DNA of 64,000 bases from Whitmania pigra. Lineage: Eukaryota > Annelida > Clitellata > Hirudinida > Haemopidae. Below are positions 58,960-64,000 of this stretch, in pieces (the stretch's first letter is position 1; each line of letters opens with the position of its first letter). Made by a program: the position numbers and the translations under genes. The notes below the pieces were generated by a model, which was not told where the DNA came from, ran no database searches, and saw nothing but the letters and a program-made list of their open reading frames with translations. The stretch covers positions 1,067,501 through 1,131,500 of the forward strand of contig JAJTWR010000044.1 of the NCBI GenBank assembly GCA_021613335.1. Direction: 5' to 3'.

Positions 58960-59155
58960 CAATCGAACAGGTTGGCCGTATGGGTAGTCACATGCGGCGT
59001 TAGTAACAACAGTCGTTACGTGTCGTGTCTGTAACCCAGCCTGCACTGCCAAGGAATACCTTCGAGTAGGGCCGCTATATAAATGGTGGATTGATTAAAA
59101 GTGCGTAAAGGTATTGATGATGTCAGCACTTTCAGACAATTTAGCAGACGAGACA
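58960..59155 (+). repeat. SINE copy
   Basis: CAGGTTGGCCGTATGGGTAG, then AACAACAGTCGTTACGTGTC, TGTAACCCAGCCTGCACTGCC and GGGCCGCTATATAAATGG follow the SINE order. The B box is mutated (GTGTCTGTAACCC). The tail to about 59155 resembles the 3' module at 13260. Confidence 0.8.
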
Positions 59156-59299
59156 TAATAATAGGATAGCGTATAAATAAAATGATATCTGCCCATGTGC
59201 AGTAATAAATATCCATTTATTTAAAAAATCCACATTTTTAACCGGTACACCTGATGTGTTCAAACTTGTTTATGCTTATCAAGAACAGCTTATGTCCTG

Positions 59300-59980
59300 A
59301 GCAAGGCCGCCGACAGAAACTTCGGACTCATATACGAGCAGGCACACCTCTGGGCGGGGGGGGGGCGGTGTCCACCCGGAGCATAGCCACTCTCTCTCCG
59401 AAAATAAATTTGAAAAAAATAATTTTTTAATGTTGGGCGATACAAAAAGTATTTTGCTTGAAATCAGAAATGAAAGTTTTATAATCACCTGCAAGTTATG
59501 AATGAACTAGTGCACTTTCTTTCCTTGGCAGAAAAAAAGATTTGACTTTGATTAAAGTCATCACTTTAATTACTACAAAGAAATTGCACTATTTGAGATA
59601 TATTGGAAATCAGTATGAAAATAAATGAATATAAATTATAATAATAATAGTGACTTACAAAAAAATATGAAATGCAAAATAGTTGAGGTAAAAACGGAAG
59701 CCAACTTGATTGAAGATGAAAGTGCAAAAAGTATCAGGTGTGAAGAGGTATTGTGAAAGGTGTATTGTGTATCATTAAAGATACTGAAAAAAGATTTATA
59801 GAGATTATACTAATCACCATTCAGTCATTGTCAGGTATATAAAACAAAGTCGTGAATTTTTGTTGTAATTTTCCAATTCTCAATGCATAAACTGTACTTG
59901 CGGTTATGAAATCTTTTTTCTATATATTTGGGAGTCTATGGTTGATTGCCGAAGATACAAGGCAGACGAAATGCCATTGA
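59300..59980. other. Intergenic DNA with a G-rich transposon-end relic
   Basis: Near 59345-59400 an interrupted G-run, followed by CACCCGGAGCATAGCCACT, resembles the GC-rich end of a hAT element. The rest, to about 59980, is AT-rich, with no gene I recognise. Confidence 0.4.
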
Positions 59981-60345
59981 CAAAAATGTTGGAAGCTGAT
60001 ATGGTACTGTGAGTTACAAGCGCTATGTGAAATGCTTCTTGTTAATCCTGTAGCATCTGCTTCGATAGAACACATTCTTTAGCACAATGAACAGGATACT
60101 CAGCAAGGCAAGAAATGGAATGACACCAGAAACTGTAACTCATTGTACAACATAACATAACAACAGTTATTTATAGTGGTTAAGAAGACCTGGATCTGTG
60201 TAATAACCACTTTTTTTTAGTTCTAATAACCATATCAAAGTAACTTAAAAAAATTTATATTTAAGCATTGAAGAACCTGAAGTTCCAACGAAAGATTTTG
60301 TAGACAGAATATATAAAGATTTCTTCGAAACTTTTCATTTTTGAA
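59980..60345 (+). pseudogene. hAT transposase C-terminal relic split by a hairpin repeat
   Basis: Broken plus-strand frames read as the hAT dimerisation region: NPVASASIEH, then (shifted) MNRILSKARNGMTPETVTHC up to about 60146. After the hairpin repeat they resume SIEEPEVPTKDFVDRIYKDFF (about 60265-60340). The repeat interrupts a continuous domain, so it inserted later. Confidence 0.6.
60147..60250 (-). repeat. Hairpin repeat with TTATGTTATGTT tail, copy 4
   Basis: On the minus strand it gives GGTTATTAGAACTAAAAAAA, GTGGTTATTACACAGATCC, CTTCTTAACCACTATAAATA and GTTATGTTATGTTG. It is nearly identical to the copy at 19205 and lies inside a hAT relic. Confidence 0.85.
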
Positions 60346-60580
60346 CAAATCTTTTTATTTTGGTATATGTGATTGATTGTTAATATGTTTGTGTAGTATT
60401 GTTAGTTAGTTTAAAATCCTTTTATCGAACTGACAAACTATTTGATTTCAAACTGTATTTTGTAAAAAAGAAAGCCCTCCGAACTCCCGAAAGGCGCTCG
60501 TGAAACATATTTTCTGAAAGAAGCCCTGTGTACGAGCCCATAGGCACAGCGGCCTAGGGCCTCTATGCAGTGGCATACTA

Positions 60581-61190
60581 AGGGGATGCAGCAGGGGCGG
60601 ACCGCCCCGGGAGGCATTTTGAGGGGGTATGTAAAAAATAATAAATAGAAAAAATGGCCACCATCTCTCCTCAGTGTTTTGCTGTGTCCATTGAAGATTC
60701 AGATTTCAGCAAATTCATGATCTTGCAAACAAATACGCCTTTCTCACATCGTCAAATTCGATGATAATTATAGTTGATGAAGACATAGAGAAAAAAAGAG
60801 GTCTTGGCCGAAAGTAAGAGATTGAAGTATTTTGTGGAAGCTTCAGGAAACGATAAAATCGATGGTCCCTTTCAACTTTTGAGCTTCATGCAGAGGGCCT
60901 TGGGGATTCTACCCTTAACACTGTGATCTTGCGCGTATATTCCTAGACCGGGCTATTAGTGTTGCCAGAAGAGAACGCTCTTTCTCCAAACTTAAGTTAA
61001 TAAAAAACTCTCTTCGATTATCGATCATTCAAGGCTTACAGACTTGACATTCCTCTTAGAGAGGGGACATGCCGATAGACTGAATTTTGAAACTGTTAAA
61101 AAAATTTAAAAAAAGTGGGAGAGTTTATAAATTTTTAACCGATTTGATTTGAAATTTCTTAATGGTTGACGGCCATAAGGGGGGCGGAAA
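60581..61190 (+). mobile_element. hAT element relic (left end and transposase tail)
   Basis: It begins CAGTGGCATACTAAGGGG near 60573-60590, followed by GCAGGGGCGGACCGCCCCGG, a hAT-type end. Broken frames near 60940-61100 read RAISVASRERSFSKLKLIKN then SLRLSIIQG and LNFETVKK, the C-terminal dimerisation region. The right terminus was not found; the intact hAT at 61220 lies just beyond. Confidence 0.6.
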
Positions 61191-61219
61191 ATCTAAATCT
61201 TGACAAGAACAGTTGTACC

Positions 61220-62555
61220 CAGTGATGGGTAAAATCACGTTCAGAGTGATTGGAAATCAAAATCAAGATCACCAGACAAAAAGTGATTGGAAATCGAAAT
61301 CAGGTTCACGCATGTGATTTCACGTTAAAATCAGGTTCACGCATGTGATTTGACGTTAAAATCATCAAAATCAAATCACTTTGACCAAAAAGTGCACGAA
61401 CTTTTTCAACACTGTCAATTTTCAAAGCTTTTATTAACTTTTAAAAACAAAAGTTTTTGAAACATCGAATCATGTAGTCTGTTCCTTCTTGATGTTTCAA
61501 TCAGTCCTGCCGAACTAAATAACCTCTCTAGTAGCTAATGGTGGCAGCTTTGTATTATAGCGCACAAAGTGACTAGGGGCGTTCAGGTTAGCCGAATAGG
61601 TTACGTGCCTGCATACGGCGGTAATGGCAACAGTCGTAATGTGTGGTGTTCGAAACCAGTTCCCTTGGGAAGGACCGCTATATAAATGGTTACAAGCGCC
61701 TCTGACGCTATGCATATGGCGCTATATAAATAAATGAAGTTACAACAAAGATTTTTTGACTAGGCTTGATTCAAGGCTAGAGAGATGACATTCCGCATCA
61801 GACAAATAATTCATTGTATTGGTGCGGATACTGTTTGCCTTGTTAACAGTGACTTTTTGCAAGTCAGACTGATGATCCTCATAATATCCGTAATATTCAT
61901 TGTCAAGGACTGTTTCTAAATGTTGATCCTGATCAGCTGGTGCAGAATTCGTTCTACGTAAAAACACTTCTAATACTAGTTCCATAAGAATTGTTTGTCA
62001 TATATTCAGTTCCAACATACATCATGTGTCATACATCCTTATATTTAAAAAAATATATTCTTCATGTAGCTAAGAATGTAAAAAGTATTAGATGGCGTAG
62101 GAAATCGTTGCACGTCTCGATCCTGATATCGACTTATTAACACAATCAATACATTTAGCTACAACTTTGTCAGCTTTAAAAAATTACAAGTCAAGCAGCG
62201 GCGGCAATTCACAAGCGGTTTTATCAATTATCAGCAATTTTACAACTTTCGTTAACCATGAGGTCGGAATAGCACTAACAACAATAATACAAGTTAATAA
62301 AAGGAAGTTGCATCGATTATCGACTGATAATGTCATAAAGAAAGATATTATATATTTAAAAAAACTAAATTTTGAAATTTAAATTTTATATGATTTCGTG
62401 ATTTTTACATAATAAAAAAATCATCAATCATCAAAAATATGATTTAAAATAAAAATCGCACATCGCACGATGATTTTGAATCAAATCAAAAAATCACAAA
62501 GGTGATTTTATTTCGTGATTTTAAATCACTTGATTTGAAATACTACCCATCACTG
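61220..62555 (-). mobile_element. hAT transposon with 8-bp target duplication, SINE nested inside
   Basis: It starts CAGTGATGGGTA and ends TACCCATCACTG, a perfect 12-bp inverted repeat. It is flanked by perfect 8-bp GTTGTACC (61212-61219 and 62556-62563). On the minus strand the relic transposase runs from 61985 (NYLSDAECHLSSLESSLVKK), is interrupted by the SINE at 61576-61756, resumes RYNTKLPPLATRE, and after a frameshift reads RLFSSAGLIETSRRNRLHDS to about 61430. Subterminal regions are rich in GTGATTT/AAATCAC copies on both sides. Confidence 0.95.
61576..61756 (+). repeat. SINE copy nested in hAT transposase
   Basis: It starts GGGGCGTTCAGGTTAGCCGA, has the B box GTGTTCGAAACC and two GCTATATAAATGG/GCGCTATATAAAT modules, then GAAGTTACAAC and an AT-rich tail. 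A 7-bp TGACTAG flanks it (61570-61576 overlapping the head, and 61757-61763), a likely target duplication. Confidence 0.88.
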
Positions 62556-62563
62556 GTTGTACC

Positions 62564-64000
62564 AACTGCCTCTATGTTAAGTCAATTTGATAGTGAAACA
62601 AGAACATAGTGCCATACTTCCAATATTTTAATATTCTAATGCCCGGCCGTTCCGAAAAATTGCCGCGACCTTAGGCACTCGCCCATCTTTCATTCTCTAT
62701 GTATGTATTTTATTAACGTCTTTAAACGTAATCTCAAACCTCATAACTCCTTATGAAACGGAAGTTAAAAGGGAGATCGCTCCCTCTCGGCAGTCCAGGT
62801 CTTTAACAAGCCCTCACAACAATTCTCCCAAGATTTTGCCTACTGTTGAGAATTCATTTCGATCCAATTAATGCTACAATGCAATCAATATTATTAATTA
62901 TAAAACTGTAAAAGTGAAACTAAAGATGCATATCTTCGAGCTAAGGCTTTTGCCTAAAAGGCAGATATCCATTGCTCAGATATGCATGTAAAACTTGGGA
63001 GATTTGGAGGAAGGCACAAAAATGGCTTTTGGAGATTGCTGCAGTGTCGACTAGTGAATTATATGTGATCTGCTTTTTGGATTACAGAAATCAGCAAATA
63101 AGCACGTTCAAAACATGATGTCAATCAAGGGAAATTATGTAGCGGTTTAGAGAGTGAGTTTCATAATAAATAAGCGAAAGTAACCTTTTACGCGCCTTCA
63201 GAAAAGAGATGGCTAATATTTAAAAGCTGGTGACTCATGCCTTTCCTTTGAAGTCAGCTTCTTATGAAGTTCCCACTATAGGATCTCATTGGTGGAATTT
63301 ATAAAAAAAAAGATAGTAATTACGATAGAAATTTATATAATTTTTGATTTTATTTATTGACTTTTATTTTCAAAAGCTGTTTTGAATTCATGGCTTCAGC
63401 TCGAGCTAAAAATAAAATAAAATATTTTATTCTTCAGCTTACCTAGCAGAAATGTATGAGGCAGTAGTGGTTATAGACAATAATTGTTGCTGTAAAATTG
63501 AATTGCTGTCAAATGAAATGACAATTTTAGCAGCTAAATTTAACAGAAAAAGAAAATTTAAAAAATAAAAATTAAAAAAATTAACGATTTCACGATTTCA
63601 TCCACATTCGATTTCAGATTCGTGAGAATTTGGCGACTCTATCATCGATATTTCCAAAATACGCAAGTTATCAATAACGCAAACTAATTTGTTTATAATT
63701 TAAATATCAGGCAAGCATTTCAGATGCGGGAGGCTTTCACAAGTTCCAGTTAATCGTAATCCCATCTCCGTATCTGTGCAACGTCTGTCTTCAACCAGCT
63801 TTCTCCAGAATAAATGTCTGCAAACGTTCGTTTAAACTACTTAATTGAAACGGCTTATTTACTCAGATCAATAACGTCTCCTTATATTTATAGATTGCCA
63901 GAGCGCATGCCACGATCGGTGCCTGTTGGATCTGAAGGTGAGGTGAACATATAAAAGACTGATTTCTATGACTTGCTGGACTTATTTCAAAACACCGACC
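62564..64000. other. Right-edge intergenic DNA
   Basis: Mostly AT-rich, with no secure gene. A possible internal exon at about 63909-63951, between TTATAG and GTGAGG, encodes LPERMPRSVPVGSEG in one frame. It could belong to a gene extending right of the window or to the candidate at 58475. Otherwise I see nothing. Confidence 0.35.

Noticed and set aside
59016..59216. Minus-strand open frame at the SINE
   Set aside because: Falls inside the SINE copy; similar frames occur at other SINE copies purely because of shared sequence.

Overview
The window is AT-rich animal nuclear DNA. Its genes are split into many small exons by mostly short GT-AG introns, and the products are eukaryote- or metazoa-specific: MSH6, EHBP1, the WASH-complex subunit SWIP, a kinesin-14, a radial spoke head protein, Myt1 kinase, PAF1, a CRMP/dihydropyrimidinase-like protein and RRP15. 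The radial spoke gene implies motile cilia. Compact genes, a tRNA-derived SINE, many hAT relics and a repeat with a TTATGTTATGTT tail would suit a tunicate such as an ascidian, but the species cannot be proven from the sequence. Nothing bacterial is present.

Layout, left to right: MSH6 on the minus strand (its last codons run off the left edge); a divergent gap; EHBP1 (+); a transposon graveyard (about 16.4-19.7 kb); SWIP/WASHC4 (+, first exon not found); a short convergent gap holding a Tc1 relic and a patchwork of neighbour-gene copies; a C-terminal-motor kinesin (-); a radial spoke RSPH4A/6A-type gene (+); PKMYT1 (-); PAF1 (+); CRMP/DPYSL (+); RRP15 (-); then about 6 kb of repeats and hAT relics to the right edge, with one unassigned possible first exon.

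The genes are unrelated housekeeping, cytoskeletal and signalling functions and do not form a pathway. EHBP1 and SWIP both act in endosomal trafficking, and the kinesin and radial spoke genes share a divergent intergenic region, but any functional link is inference. Three non-autonomous hAT elements have terminal inverted repeats and perfect 8-bp target duplications. One carries a SINE inserted in its transposase relic, and a hairpin repeat lies inside another hAT relic, so insertions can be ordered in time.

The items most worth a second look are: the 30.9-31.2 kb patchwork, which joins a kinesin-gene fragment to a SWIP exon fragment; the unusual pattern of lost metal ligands in the CRMP; a Myt1 model with no membrane anchor; a kinesin with an unrecognised N-terminal region; and the SINE and hairpin families. 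Exon boundaries were read by eye from splice consensus and from homology I remember; those marked 'about' may be off by a few bases.
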